In this document: piece after piece, positions 36,677-45,674 of the stretch
Layout: the number at the start of each line of letters is the position of its first letter
Numbering within the stretch: the stretch's first letter is position 1
Assembly (NCBI GenBank): GCA_016719925.1
Contig: JADJYC010000002.1
Span: 186,001-250,000, forward strand
DNA from: Crocinitomicaceae bacterium
Lineage (GTDB): Bacteria; Bacteroidota; Bacteroidia; Flavobacteriales_D; Crocinitomicaceae
Direction: 5' to 3'
DNA: 64,000 nucleotides
Position numbers and translations under genes: made by a program
The notes under the pieces: model-generated
The model's input: the letters and a program-made list of their open reading frames with translations, nothing else
What the model was told of the DNA's origin: nothing
Databases searched by the model: none

Positions 36677-37384
36677 CTATTGTCCTGCCAGCCAGGCATT
36701 GTACAAATCAAAATAGCTTTTTGTCTCCAGACTCACTACCCCGCCGGTTGTATCACCATATTTTGCAGGTATTCCTCCGGTATAAGCTTCTACTCCTGAA
36801 ATTGAAACTCCGGGAACAGAACCCATGTCAGTCATTTTTATTCCGTCAATGTAATATACCGCATCACCTGGTCTTGACCCGCGGATAATTACCTGATTGG
36901 AGCCTTCCGGCATTTGAATTTCAGATGAATAATTGGATAAAAGCGCAAGCGGATTACGGATGTTTGGACTTTGCTCAATGTATTCAGTTGAGATGCGGAT
37001 GCGTGGCATGTTTTTGTCTACAACCGGTGGCACGTAAACAATTGGAATTGCTTTCAACATATTTCCGCTTGTCAGCTTCATATCTACAAACGTTAATGCA
37101 TCCGGCGCAACTTCTACTCCCATGACAATCAGCGTATCAAAACCAGTAGACTTAGCATAAACTGTATATGTGCCGGGTTTTAATCCATCCATTTTATATT
37201 TTCCGCTTGTGTCGCAAAGAACACCTCTGAATCCGCCTTCAGTATAGGTCGATACTTTGGCCATTGGAATGGTGAGTTGCGTTTTATCGTTAGTCACTTT
37301 TCCTGTTAAAGTTACTGTTGTTACCTGTGCCTGCAACATGTTCCCCAGTCCGAAGAAAATTGCTGCGATCATAATCAGTCTCAT
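36677..37384 (-). CDS. Carboxypeptidase-regulatory plus TonB-receptor plug domain protein, no barrel
   Basis: 235 residues with a signal peptide (ends LQAQ). Residues about 25-110 are a carboxypeptidase regulatory-like domain (VTLTGKVTNDKTQLTIPMAK, DTSGKYKMDGLKPGTYTVY), the usual first domain of SusC/TonB-dependent receptors. Residues about 140-225 resemble the plug (SNQVIIRGSRPGDAVYYIDG, GVSISGVEAYTGGIPAKYGD, TTGGVVSLETK). The 22-strand barrel that should follow is absent: the frame ends NAWLAGQ and a terminator lies 24 bases on, so this is a complete short gene and not a split receptor. It may modulate another receptor or be a derived periplasmic protein. Function uncertain. Confidence 0.82.
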   Translation of the reverse strand: MRLIMIAAIFFGLGNMLQAQVTTVTLTGKVTNDKTQLTIPMAKVSTYTEGGFRGVLCDTSGKYKMDGLKPGTYTVYAKSTGFDTLIVMGVEVAPDALTFVDMKLTSGNMLKAIPIVYVPPVVDKNMPRIRISTEYIEQSPNIRNPLALLSNYSSEIQMPEGSNQVIIRGSRPGDAVYYIDGIKMTDMGSVPGVSISGVEAYTGGIPAKYGDTTGGVVSLETKSYFDLYNAWLAGQ

Positions 37385-37501
37385 AACTTATAATTTTTTA
37401 GTTCTTGCTGATTAGATGCAACTGGTTTTATAATTCCATAAAAATAATTTGAGAAAAATCTGAACTCCTTTAGTTCATTGGAACAGCGAAGAAAAATAAA
37501 A

Positions 37502-38179
37502 TCAAAGATGACGCATGATTCCATCCTGAAACAATGCAAGCAAAGCTGTTTTTACACCTGCAACTTTAAGCGCACCATTTGTCCATGCATTGCACGTATT
37601 GAACAAATGATAGGATCCGTTTGCTTCATAGAAATTGTCATTGGACCAATAACCCCGCTCAGGAATAAGATCAACCTGATTATCTGAATTTATGCTGAAT
37701 GAAGTGCGTATATATTCAACAAGTGCTTTGTAATTTTCTGAAGAAATAAATTTCTCTTTGCAATCAGGAGACAGAACAGGTGTGTTTTCCAGATACTGAA
37801 CATGCATGGCAGTTTCACTGGGTAAAAAAGCAGCGTTGAAAAAAGTGGTGAATGTAAGATCATCCCAGGTGGGTGTATCCAGAAAAAAACCTTTATCTCC
37901 CCAGCCAAAAGAGATATATTCATGTTTTCTGACTTGTGGAAAATCTTCAACAGGTATAAATTTTTTCCAGTCTATTTCACTACTTGTCACCGGCACGCAG
38001 ATATCTGTATGGATACCATTGGACTTAATAAATATTTTCATTCCTGAGTTTGCATCTGAACCCGAAACCGGAATAACAGAAAGTAACGTAGCAAAGCAAA
38101 CATAAAAAACACCAAAAGCAATTACAAACTCAACAAACAAGGCACAACACAATAAAAGTCTTTTGAACAGCTTTAACAT
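37502..38179 (-). CDS. DUF2459 / TIGR02117 family protein
   Basis: 225 residues. An N-terminal membrane helix (LLLCCALFVEFVIAFGVFYVC) is followed by a periplasmic domain with family-typical stretches: IKSNGIHTDICVPV, FGWGDKGFFLDTPTWDDLT, and YHLFNTCNAWTNGALKVAG with conserved His/Asn and Cys-Asn-Trp. The family has no established activity; the His and Cys give it a papain/NlpC-like look but I do not claim a peptidase. Divergent from rlmN. Confidence 0.82.
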   Translation of the reverse strand: MLKLFKRLLLCCALFVEFVIAFGVFYVCFATLLSVIPVSGSDANSGMKIFIKSNGIHTDICVPVTSSEIDWKKFIPVEDFPQVRKHEYISFGWGDKGFFLDTPTWDDLTFTTFFNAAFLPSETAMHVQYLENTPVLSPDCKEKFISSENYKALVEYIRTSFSINSDNQVDLIPERGYWSNDNFYEANGSYHLFNTCNAWTNGALKVAGVKTALLALFQDGIMRHL

Positions 38180-38230
38180 CTTTCTGCAATTGGTTTAATT
38201 AAAAATAATGATCCCTTCAGCAATAAGCGC

Positions 38231-38238
38231 TAAATTTG
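38231..38238 (+). promoter_or_regulatory. Probable -7 box (TAAATTTG) of rlmN
   Basis: Exact TAnnTTTG match, 12 bases before the ATG at 38251. No -33 TTG is seen at the right distance. Confidence 0.45.
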
Positions 38239-38250
38239 TATTGTATCTGC

Positions 38251-39324
38251 ATGTCTTTAACAAAACTTAATATCCGCAATTTGTCACTGGAAGAACTCAC
38301 AGCAGCTATTGAAACGCTGGGTGAAAAAAAATTCCGTGCAAAACAGATTTATGAGTGGATCTGGAAAAAAGGAATTCGTTCATTCAGTGAGATGAGCAAT
38401 ATTTCCAAACCGGTTCTTGCCGCAATGGAAGAAAACTATTTTCTGGATTGCATTTATATTTCAGATCAGCAAAAAAGTAAAGACAAAACCATTAAGTGCG
38501 CTTTTAAAACACATGACGGATTTATCACGGAAGGAGTATTGATTCCAACCGCTACACGGGTAACCGCATGTATATCTTCTCAGGTCGGCTGCAGTTTGGC
38601 TTGCAAATTTTGCGCAACAGGCCGGTTAAAAATGATGCGTAATCTTACCCCCGGTGAAATTTATGATCAGGTGTTTTTACTGAATAATCTTGCAGAAAAA
38701 GAATATGGTCAGCACCTCAACAATATCGTTTTTATGGGAATGGGTGAGCCACTTCTTAATTATAAAAACACGCTTGCCGGTATAGATAAAATCTGTTCAG
38801 AAGAAGGTTTACATATTTCATCCAAACGGGTTACTGTTTCCACAGCAGGAATTGCAAAAATGATTCAGCGTTTGGGAGATGATCAGGTTAAATTCAATCT
38901 GGCACTTTCACTGCACGCAGCCAATGATGCAAAGAGAAGTCAGATCATGGAAATTAATGAAAGTAACAATCTGGAGACATTAGCTGAAGCGCTGAGGTAC
39001 TTTCATGAAAAAACAGATACCCGAATCACGTTCGAGTATATTATTTTCCGTGACTTTAATGATTCATTAGAGGATGCAAAGGAACTTGCAACGTTCTGTA
39101 AAAATGTTCCGGTAAAAATCAATATTATTGAATACAATCCAATTGACGGAGGAGAATTTAAACAGGCACTGCCTGAAAAAACAGATGCTTTTGCAAAGTA
39201 TCTTGAATCACTTAACCTGGTTGTAAATGTGAGAAGAAGTCGTGGTAAAGATATCGATGCCGCCTGCGGACAACTGGCAAATAAAAATGCTGCCGTTGCA
39301 TTAAAAGAAAGAGTATTAAAATGA
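38251..39324 (+). CDS. rlmN: Dual-specificity 23S rRNA/tRNA (adenine-C2) methyltransferase RlmN
   Basis: Radical SAM enzyme that methylates C2 of A2503 in 23S rRNA and A37 in some tRNAs. Start ATG 38251 (MSLTKLNIRNLS) is preferred over an in-frame TTG at 38236, which lies in the promoter-like box. The 4Fe-4S motif is GCSLACKFCATG (Cys114, 118, 121); the methyl-accepting Cys is near the C-terminus in DAACGQLANK. GMGEPLLNY and STAGI match the family. 357 residues, usual length. The stop overlaps the next gene by four bases (ATGA). Confidence 0.96.
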   Translation: MSLTKLNIRNLSLEELTAAIETLGEKKFRAKQIYEWIWKKGIRSFSEMSNISKPVLAAMEENYFLDCIYISDQQKSKDKTIKCAFKTHDGFITEGVLIPTATRVTACISSQVGCSLACKFCATGRLKMMRNLTPGEIYDQVFLLNNLAEKEYGQHLNNIVFMGMGEPLLNYKNTLAGIDKICSEEGLHISSKRVTVSTAGIAKMIQRLGDDQVKFNLALSLHAANDAKRSQIMEINESNNLETLAEALRYFHEKTDTRITFEYIIFRDFNDSLEDAKELATFCKNVPVKINIIEYNPIDGGEFKQALPEKTDAFAKYLESLNLVVNVRRSRGKDIDAACGQLANKNAAVALKERVLK

Positions 39325-40859
39325 AATTATTTTTTCAGACAACTTTCATACTTTTTCTTCAGACAATGGCGCTGGGGCAGCTGAATGCGCCCATCAAAGG
39401 AGAAAGCTATTCAACGGCACGCAAAGAAAATTTCAACGGGTTTATCGGAGAAAACGGCACTACCCTTTTTACAATTGACTACCTCTATCTAAGCCGCAAA
39501 AAACAAGAACTGATTTTACGCAAATTCTATAAGAATGATCTTAAACTGGTAGATTCAAAAAACATTTATGAAGTTCCGCCGGATGGATTTTACGGTGAGC
39601 CGGTTGAAGTATTTTATCATGATGATACCATTTACATGTTTTCAAATCTCTACAACGAGCAGGAAAAAACTATGTACGTCACCATGGAATATTTTGATGT
39701 GAATGGTGAAAGATTATTCCAAACGATTATTGATACCATACCGGATGATGAAGAATTATACATTGAAGAAGAAAATGAAAACCGCGGATTTGTACTGCTA
39801 AAATCACACAAGTTCAGCAATCTCACAGAACAGGAAATTGATGTGAAATATGTACGGAATAACGGAACCATTCACTGGATGAAAACGCTGAAATCACCCA
39901 TGGCGCTTCAAAATCTGGATATAGAACATGTGGTTTATCATGAGCACACTCCTTTGTATATTTTATGTAATTATAATTTTGAACCCGGTGCCATTGGTTC
40001 AGAAGATGAGCGCAGTATGATCAATAATAAATATGCGTTATGGGCATATGATCCTTCTTCAAATTTTCTGAAAGAATTTGAAATACGCATGAAGGGAAAA
40101 TGGGCAAACGGTGTCAGAATGCAATTGAACAAAAATAATCAGCTGGTGCTTGCAGGATTTTTTAATGAAACCAGATATCAAAGTATGAACGGAATGTTTT
40201 CATTAATTATTAATCCGTCCTTAAATATTTTGAATTCAGTTTTTTATCAGCTGACAGATGAAGATCTTGCTAAATTCATTGAAGAAAAAGACAGAGGAAA
40301 AGTAAAAGAACTGGAAGATTACCAGCTGAATGAAATGGCCATGCTGGAAAACGGATCATATTTTCTAATAGGTGAACGCTATTATAAATACATTGAACGC
40401 ACCTACGATCCCCGCACAAATATTACCACCACTACTGAACATTATAATTACAATTCCATCATTGTAAGTTATTTTGACAGTCTGGGAAATCATATATGGA
40501 CTGACCGAGTTCCAAAATTTCAGACCTCAACAAATGATTTTGGATTTTACTCATCGTTTACTTTTCTGAACACAGGAAAAGAACTTTATCTCTTTTTCAA
40601 CGACAGCGAAAAGAACAATGAACTTGCACTAAATGATTATTTCAACTATAAAGGTTTATTCAATAACCGCAGGTTTCAGGTTTCTTATGTTCAGCTGGAT
40701 TCGACCGGATTAAAAGCAAGAGGACCAGTTATTGGAACAGAAAACTCTTATATTCTGAGAGCAAAAGACTGCAACCGGATCAGTGAAGAAACGATGTATT
40801 TGTTTACAGAGCTTGGCCGGGATGCCAAAGTTTTTTCTGTATCGGTTAAAAAGAAATGA
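39321..40859 (+). CDS. Exported protein of unknown function, coupled to rlmN
   Basis: 512 residues with a signal peptide (MKLFFQTTFILFLQTMALGQ). I recognise no domain. It is rich in short beta strands with repeating Tyr/Phe/Asp patterns (VEVFYHDDTIYMFSNLYNE, HEHTPLYILCNYNFEPG, NNQLVLAGFFNETRYQS), which suggests a beta propeller or WD-like fold. No T9SS tail or lipobox is visible, so it is probably periplasmic. The start overlaps the rlmN stop by four bases, giving translational coupling, but a functional tie to rRNA methylation is unlikely. Confidence 0.8.
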   Translation: MKLFFQTTFILFLQTMALGQLNAPIKGESYSTARKENFNGFIGENGTTLFTIDYLYLSRKKQELILRKFYKNDLKLVDSKNIYEVPPDGFYGEPVEVFYHDDTIYMFSNLYNEQEKTMYVTMEYFDVNGERLFQTIIDTIPDDEELYIEEENENRGFVLLKSHKFSNLTEQEIDVKYVRNNGTIHWMKTLKSPMALQNLDIEHVVYHEHTPLYILCNYNFEPGAIGSEDERSMINNKYALWAYDPSSNFLKEFEIRMKGKWANGVRMQLNKNNQLVLAGFFNETRYQSMNGMFSLIINPSLNILNSVFYQLTDEDLAKFIEEKDRGKVKELEDYQLNEMAMLENGSYFLIGERYYKYIERTYDPRTNITTTTEHYNYNSIIVSYFDSLGNHIWTDRVPKFQTSTNDFGFYSSFTFLNTGKELYLFFNDSEKNNELALNDYFNYKGLFNNRRFQVSYVQLDSTGLKARGPVIGTENSYILRAKDCNRISEETMYLFTELGRDAKVFSVSVKKK

Positions 40860-40863
40860 GTGA

Positions 40864-41088
40864 TTATTTTTTAGCGTTCTGATCTCTGATTGCTTCACTT
40901 TTTTCAAGTTTTTTGGCAAGAAATCTTCTTACCACAGCCAATAAGGCAGCTACTGCCGGTGCAAGAAAATAAAATGCCCACTTGTCAAAGCCATCCATAA
41001 AACAAAGTACTACCACAAGTATTAAAGAAATTGCGGCCATCCACCACCAGAAAATTTCCAGTTTTTTATTGAGTTTTGCTAAGTTCAT
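40864..41088 (-). CDS. Small two-helix membrane protein
   Basis: 74 residues with two hydrophobic helices (WWWMAAISLILVVVLCFM and WAFYFLAPAVAALLAVV) and a basic C-terminal tail (RRFLAKKLEKSEAIRDQNAKK). It follows lptC by one base and ends the minus-strand envelope cluster. No family recognised. It may be a small accessory subunit of the neighbouring envelope machinery, but that is inference from position only. Confidence 0.7.
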   Translation of the reverse strand: MNLAKLNKKLEIFWWWMAAISLILVVVLCFMDGFDKWAFYFLAPAVAALLAVVRRFLAKKLEKSEAIRDQNAKK

Positions 41089-41089
41089 T

Positions 41090-41647
41090 TTATCTGTTGT
41101 TATTCCACTCAGCAGTTACATGATGTGTATTGTAGTTGCTGAATGTTTCGTTTGCATCCATTCCGTATCCGCTGATATAACTCTTTTCACCAATGATTTC
41201 AAAGGCTTTGTCAGTCCGGATTCTTTTTGTTGCCTGATCCCAGTATAATTCTTCTGTTTTCAGGGTTTGATTTTTGTCAAAGTTCGTAAAAATTACTTTA
41301 CTTCTTGCATAGAAAGAATTACTGCTTTCCATTTGCTCAGCGTAATCAGCCGTCAGTGTTGCTTCAATTGAATCTCTGCTCTTAAAAAAATTTACCTGAA
41401 AGCCGTTTTTAAAAATAGTCTTTTGTTCAGGTTGTGAAAATGATTCCATTCTGGAGGCAATAATTTCAAAGCGCACCACACCTGAATCAGAATAAAGTGA
41501 GTGCACGTTGGTGACAATCTGATCCGGCGAATCATTGGTTGCAGTAACCAGTTTTACATTTTCAAGATCATTTTCACATGAAAAAAATATTCCTGCCAGT
41601 ATGCTGGCAGGAATAAAAATCATTCGGATATTTTTTAAGAATTTCAC
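41090..41647 (-). CDS. lptC: LPS export protein LptC
   Basis: 185 residues. An N-terminal lipobox (ILAGIFFSCEN) suggests a lipoprotein form, as in many Bacteroidota. The single OstA/LptC beta-jellyroll follows: VVRFEIIASRM, KNGFQVNFFKSRDSIEATLTAD, ARSKVIFTNFDKNQTLKTEEL, KAFEIIGEKSYISGYGMDAN. LptC bridges the LptB2FG transporter and LptA in LPS transport. A GTG start overlaps the preceding stop by one base (TAGTG). It lies in the coaX/barrel/TPR/lptC cluster. Confidence 0.88.
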   Translation of the reverse strand: MKFLKNIRMIFIPASILAGIFFSCENDLENVKLVTATNDSPDQIVTNVHSLYSDSGVVRFEIIASRMESFSQPEQKTIFKNGFQVNFFKSRDSIEATLTADYAEQMESSNSFYARSKVIFTNFDKNQTLKTEELYWDQATKRIRTDKAFEIIGEKSYISGYGMDANETFSNYNTHHVTAEWNNNR

Positions 41648-42966
41648 TACTGGTATCTGGCTGTTGTGCTTTCACCCCAGCACGGAAGTGAAACTGATGA
41701 ACCATCAGAAACACCCACATTAAATCCTTCTTCTTTTGTAGGAGCATCACCCAGGAATTTTCCGGTGCTCACTTCTTCACCTAATGCAGCCGCTTTTCTG
41801 TAGTAATCATTTGCCAGCCAGAAATTTGCCTTTCTGTCAAAGGTTGTTTCACCGCAGCTGTTAGCTGAAGCAGCAACTGCGTTACCACAAATCACCATCG
41901 CTTTTCCTTTGAATTCTCCTTCAACCAGTTTTGCAGTTCTGAAAGCATCTCTGTAACGTTTAGCACGATATTGCGAATCAGCAAGTGCATAGGTGTATTT
42001 GTCTTTGTTGGCTCCAGTACCTTCCATCTCAACTGCCTTTTGCATATAATCATCTGCTTTGGTTTCATTCCCGTTTTCGAGATAATATCTTCCGGTCAGA
42101 TAATAAGCTTCAGCAGTTGGATCCAGAGTAATCAGTGTGTCCATTAACTTACCATACGTTTCGGTTGACTGACATTTCTTTTTGTTAAGTAAACCAATGT
42201 ATGCTTTTACTTTTTCAGACTTTACCGTTTTGTCTTGCGGCAATGATCCTAATTTTTTATCTACCACGCTGGTAAGCATAGTACAATCATTTACAATCTG
42301 AACAAAATATTTATCTAGAAACTCCTGTGCTTCATCGTATTTTTTTGCTCCGTCTTCATCAGCAGCCGTGCGTTTTGCAGCAGCGCCGGAAGTACAATAG
42401 TCAGATAAAAGCATGTACTCTTCAATCACATAATTTCTGATTTCTTCTTTTTTATCAGCAGGTGCAGGATTGAATTTATTTGTGATCAGGTGTTTGAAAT
42501 ACTGGCGAATATAAACTGGTGCAGCTTCACCTTTCATGGTGTGTACACATTCTTTATAAAGTGAATCGATTTTATCAATACGCTTGTCATCTTCAGTCAT
42601 CATCATGGTGGCGTATTTACCTTTCCAGTCAGGATTGTTTGGTTCTTTTTTGATCAGGCTTTCATAGATCCAGTAAATTGAATCACGCAACACTACTTTT
42701 TTTGCAGCGTCCTGTTCAGCATCATACAATTTCAAATATGCGATACGTCCGTTGGCAAAGAATTTTTTATCCACGCCGTCAAATCCACCACAATAATTGT
42801 ATGCTTGTCCCCAAAAGAACATGGCATCTTTATACATTTCCTGTTTCAGGTACTGATAATACAAACTTTTGTATTTACCGCAATTGGCAGAATCAGCCTG
42901 AGCATTTGCAGATGCACCTCCAACTATTATCAGTGCCAGTGCTAAAATTAAATTCTTCATATTCAT
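41647..42966 (-). CDS. Exported TPR protein
   Basis: 439 residues with a signal peptide (MNMKNLILALALIIVGGASANA). The mature part is nearly all helical with TPR-like pairs (YKSLYYQYLKQEMYKDAMFFW, AEAYYLTGRYYLENGNETKA, YTYALADSQYRAKRYRDAF). Periplasmic or outer-membrane attached. It overlaps lptC by one base, and so shares its transcript and probably its translation control. Its role is not established. Confidence 0.85.
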   Translation of the reverse strand: MNMKNLILALALIIVGGASANAQADSANCGKYKSLYYQYLKQEMYKDAMFFWGQAYNYCGGFDGVDKKFFANGRIAYLKLYDAEQDAAKKVVLRDSIYWIYESLIKKEPNNPDWKGKYATMMMTEDDKRIDKIDSLYKECVHTMKGEAAPVYIRQYFKHLITNKFNPAPADKKEEIRNYVIEEYMLLSDYCTSGAAAKRTAADEDGAKKYDEAQEFLDKYFVQIVNDCTMLTSVVDKKLGSLPQDKTVKSEKVKAYIGLLNKKKCQSTETYGKLMDTLITLDPTAEAYYLTGRYYLENGNETKADDYMQKAVEMEGTGANKDKYTYALADSQYRAKRYRDAFRTAKLVEGEFKGKAMVICGNAVAASANSCGETTFDRKANFWLANDYYRKAAALGEEVSTGKFLGDAPTKEEGFNVGVSDGSSVSLPCWGESTTARYQ

Positions 42967-42989
42967 GTCTTGAGTTTTTATGCTTATTC

Positions 42990-44426
42990 TTAATCGTATT
43001 TGCGTTTTACAAACCAGAGTTCATTTCTGTCAGGGATGATTGACAAACCGAAATAAAATCCGAGGTATTTTTCATTTATTAACCCGTTTTCAGTAGTGCC
43101 CATATTCCCCAACGATGCTCCCAGATTTATACTGGTGTTTGTTGAATTAATATTCACCGGTAATCCAAATCCAAAAGTCATGCCATAGTCATTCAGATCT
43201 GTACCGTTTATCTGGAGTTGAGTTTGGGTATAATTGAAGCCAAAACGGTAATTTGTACGCGCTAAAATATTGATTGACGGGTCATTGCCTATTACAGGGC
43301 AGTACTCAATTCCAAATCCAAGTGCCATGCGGTTCTTGTAGTAATCTGTATATTCTGTTGAGCCAAAGTTTTCATAATAAGCTGACCAGTCCTGCAAATT
43401 TACTTCTGTTCCTATTCTCAGAAGACGCTCTCCTTTTTTAGAAGGTTTCCAACCGATACGGTATTCAAATCCAATGCGGTACTGATCAGGAATAAAAACA
43501 GATCCTTCCAGATCTCTCACATATTCAACCGTATCTAAAACATACGACTGACCACCGTAATAACTTCCAAGATAATTGTGTGAATACAAATCAGAGAAAG
43601 CTCTCAGTTTAAATCCGGGAGCATAAGTTGCCGCAACTGAAACTGATCCGTTTACTTTATTCTCATCGTACGCTGGTCTGAAATAATACTGATAATTAAA
43701 TCCAAAATCAGCAGCCAGATCAGATAATCTGAGATCACGCGTTACTCTGGAATTATATAAACCGCCTCCGGTCCAAAATTCAAATGACTGAATTTTTGAA
43801 GATGATCCAAAAATATAATTTCCGTTGGCACCAAAAGCTAAAACATGGGTACGGACAGTGTAAGTTGTATCTTTTTTTGAGTAGTTAGTGTCAAGTTTTG
43901 AAATATTCAGCGGTTTGTATCCAACTCCAAAAAACACTTTTGAAATTGCGCCCGACCCTTCATTCACGGCCTGACTTAACGTATCATTATCCACTACATC
44001 AAATTTGGTAATTGTATAACCCGTAAACGAATAAGGTACCAATCCAAAACTGAGTCCCCAGTTTTTTTTCACCGGCAGTGCTAATTGAAACTGATTCAAT
44101 CCTAAATATTGCTGACGGGTAGAACTGGTTGAATTAGAAAACTGTGAAACCCTTCCACTCATTCCAATCTGAAAAACCGGGCGGTAACGCTGCACATAGG
44201 CATAGTTTACCGGATTAAAATTACTTGCAATGGTGGAATCTGAATTTGCAATGGAGATCCCTCCCATTGACTGAAAGGCAGCATATTGTCCCTGATTCAA
44301 TTCACCAATCCCAAAAACGCTGTAGGGGTTTTGGGTACCCTTTTGTGCAAATGTCAAACCTGAAGTTAAAACAGCAAGAGCGGACAAGAACTTAGTTACG
44401 TGCAATGTTATGTTGTAGAATTTCAT
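42990..44426 (-). CDS. Outer-membrane beta-barrel protein
   Basis: 478 residues with a signal peptide (LSALAVLTSGLTFAQ). The mature protein shows alternating hydrophobic strands throughout and ends in an aromatic-rich strand (LGFYFGLSIIPDRNELWFVK). NPYSVFGIGELNQGQYAAFQSMGGISIAN is like the start of FadL/PorV-type Bacteroidota barrels. It overlaps coaX by 35 bases and heads the coaX-barrel-TPR-lptC arrangement. A role in lipid or LPS assembly is inference from context. Confidence 0.85.
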   Translation of the reverse strand: MKFYNITLHVTKFLSALAVLTSGLTFAQKGTQNPYSVFGIGELNQGQYAAFQSMGGISIANSDSTIASNFNPVNYAYVQRYRPVFQIGMSGRVSQFSNSTSSTRQQYLGLNQFQLALPVKKNWGLSFGLVPYSFTGYTITKFDVVDNDTLSQAVNEGSGAISKVFFGVGYKPLNISKLDTNYSKKDTTYTVRTHVLAFGANGNYIFGSSSKIQSFEFWTGGGLYNSRVTRDLRLSDLAADFGFNYQYYFRPAYDENKVNGSVSVAATYAPGFKLRAFSDLYSHNYLGSYYGGQSYVLDTVEYVRDLEGSVFIPDQYRIGFEYRIGWKPSKKGERLLRIGTEVNLQDWSAYYENFGSTEYTDYYKNRMALGFGIEYCPVIGNDPSINILARTNYRFGFNYTQTQLQINGTDLNDYGMTFGFGLPVNINSTNTSINLGASLGNMGTTENGLINEKYLGFYFGLSIIPDRNELWFVKRKYD

Positions 44427-45120
44427 TTAGTCCGATCAATGTTAAATCAGGATTGGCAAAGATGGGATTTTTAAAGGCTTTATCAAAATACTGTAAATCT
44501 CCACCGGTCATAAAAATTGTTAAGTCAGTAAAATCAAGACTATAACGGTCAATAAACCCTTTTATTTCATGAATGAGTCCTGTTCTGATTCCTGTGTGAA
44601 TGCTGGAATTAGTGTCTGTTCCAATATCCGAACTTTCTTTTACCGGTTCAAGCAGCGGCAACCGGTCAGTAAACTTATTGAGCGCCTGATATCGCATGGA
44701 AAGTCCGGGACTAATTGCTCCGCCAAGATAATTTCCATCAGCATTGATCAGATCATACTTCACGCAGGTTCCTAAATCAATGACCAATGAATTTTTTCCG
44801 GGATTTAATTTCCACGCCCCAACAGCATTTGCCAGCCTGTCTTTACCGAGTGTTTCAGGCGTTTTATATTTTAATGTAAGCGGAACAGCAACAGCGGATG
44901 TTAATTCCAAATAATTATCCGGATACAATTCACTGACATCAAGCAGATCCTCCACAACAGACGAAATAATAACTGAAGCCCCAGAAAAATTATTTTCTTT
45001 CAGCCAGTTTACAATTTTTACAGTGTCAGCTTTTTTAAAAGTCTCTTTGCGGACAAGTTCGTCCGTTTCAAAAAAACCGATTTTTGTTGCTGTATTTCCC
45101 TGATCAATTATCAGATTCAT
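44392..45120 (-). CDS. coaX: Type III pantothenate kinase
   Basis: First enzyme of coenzyme A synthesis, ATP-dependent phosphorylation of pantothenate. Start ATG 45120 (MNLIIDQGNTATKIG) places the phosphate-1 loop DQGNTATKIG at the N-terminus as usual; an in-frame ATG 24 bases upstream is less likely. The ASKHA motifs VIDLGTCVKYDLI and GGAISPGLSMRYQAL and the C-terminal IFMTGGDLQYF are present. 242 residues, normal length. It overlaps the barrel gene downstream and is divergent from the tRNA-Phe locus. Confidence 0.93.
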   Translation of the reverse strand: MNLIIDQGNTATKIGFFETDELVRKETFKKADTVKIVNWLKENNFSGASVIISSVVEDLLDVSELYPDNYLELTSAVAVPLTLKYKTPETLGKDRLANAVGAWKLNPGKNSLVIDLGTCVKYDLINADGNYLGGAISPGLSMRYQALNKFTDRLPLLEPVKESSDIGTDTNSSIHTGIRTGLIHEIKGFIDRYSLDFTDLTIFMTGGDLQYFDKAFKNPIFANPDLTLIGLNEILQHNIARN

Positions 45121-45206
45121 AGCACAAAGTTGCCTAGAATACAATGATTTCAGACTTCAAAAAGCAAAAAAAATAATTTCAATGGTGAAAATTTAGAATA
45201 GGTTTG

Positions 45207-45214
45207 TATCTTTG
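45207..45214 (+). promoter_or_regulatory. Probable -7 box (TATCTTTG) of tRNA-Phe
   Basis: Exact TAnnTTTG match, 82 bases before the tRNA 5' end. It would also drive the GIY-YIG genes by read-through. Confidence 0.5.
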
Positions 45215-45296
45215 CCCCCACCAAATCAGACAACGAAGTAATTCATAGGATTTGATTTGCAGGTTTTAAAAAGTTAAAACAAAGATAATTTAAGGC

Positions 45297-45369
45297 GGTG
45301 ATGTAGCTCAGTCGGTAGAGCAAAGGACTGAAAATCCTTGTGTCGGAGGTTCGATTCCCTCCATCACCA
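45297..45369 (+). tRNA. tRNA-Phe (GAA)
   Basis: Complete cloverleaf of 73 bases, no encoded CCA: acceptor GGTGATG/CATCACC, D-arm GCTC...GAGC, anticodon arm GGACTGAAAATCC (anticodon GAA) and T-arm GGAGG-TTCGATT-CCCTCC. It is the intact parent of the two broken 3' copies downstream. Confidence 0.97.
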
Positions 45370-45381
45370 CTAAAACAGAAA

Positions 45382-45414
45382 ACGAGATGTAAATAACATC
45401 TCGTTTTTTTTTTT
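45382..45414 (+). terminator. Terminator of tRNA-Phe
   Basis: ACGAGATGT-AAATA-ACATCTCGT, a 9-bp perfect stem, followed by a long T-run. The ATG of the first GIY-YIG gene lies 4 bases after the T-run. Confidence 0.92.
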
Positions 45415-45418
45415 GCTA

Positions 45419-45673
45419 ATGGAAGAGAAAATATACTCAGTTTATGTGATTAGAAGCATTAATACCGCAAAGATCTATGTGGGTATGGCCACCAATATTC
45501 AAAAAAGACTTAATGAACACAATGCAGGAAAATCAAAATATACGTATTCATTTAAACCCTGGGAACTCATATATTCTGAACAAATTGGTAACTCCCAGGA
45601 ATGCAGAATAAGAGAAAAATATTTTAAAGGCACTGCTGGTAAAAAATTTCTCCATAAAAAAGAGATTCTTTAG
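45419..45673 (+). CDS. Small GIY-YIG nuclease, copy 1
   Basis: 84-residue single-domain GIY-YIG nuclease. The motif residues are Y9 in VYV (GIY), Y20 in IYVG (YIG), R30 and H34 in KRLNEHN, and the metal-binding Glu (E66) in REKYFK, so it looks catalytically complete. An in-frame TTG lies at 45413 in the terminator T-run; I use ATG 45419. There is no promoter of its own, only the tRNA-Phe terminator directly upstream, so expression needs read-through. It sits between the intact tRNA-Phe and a broken copy of that tRNA's 3' end. Eight residues differ from copy 2. This size class is often annotated as UPF0213-like. Confidence 0.92.
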   Translation: MEEKIYSVYVIRSINTAKIYVGMATNIQKRLNEHNAGKSKYTYSFKPWELIYSEQIGNSQECRIREKYFKGTAGKKFLHKKEIL

Positions 45674-45674
45674 A

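Noticed and set aside
37385..37501. Missing barrel of the plug-only protein
   Set aside because: The plug gene ends on the left side, at 36677, followed by a terminator and an unrelated gene; there is no barrel in any frame on either side.
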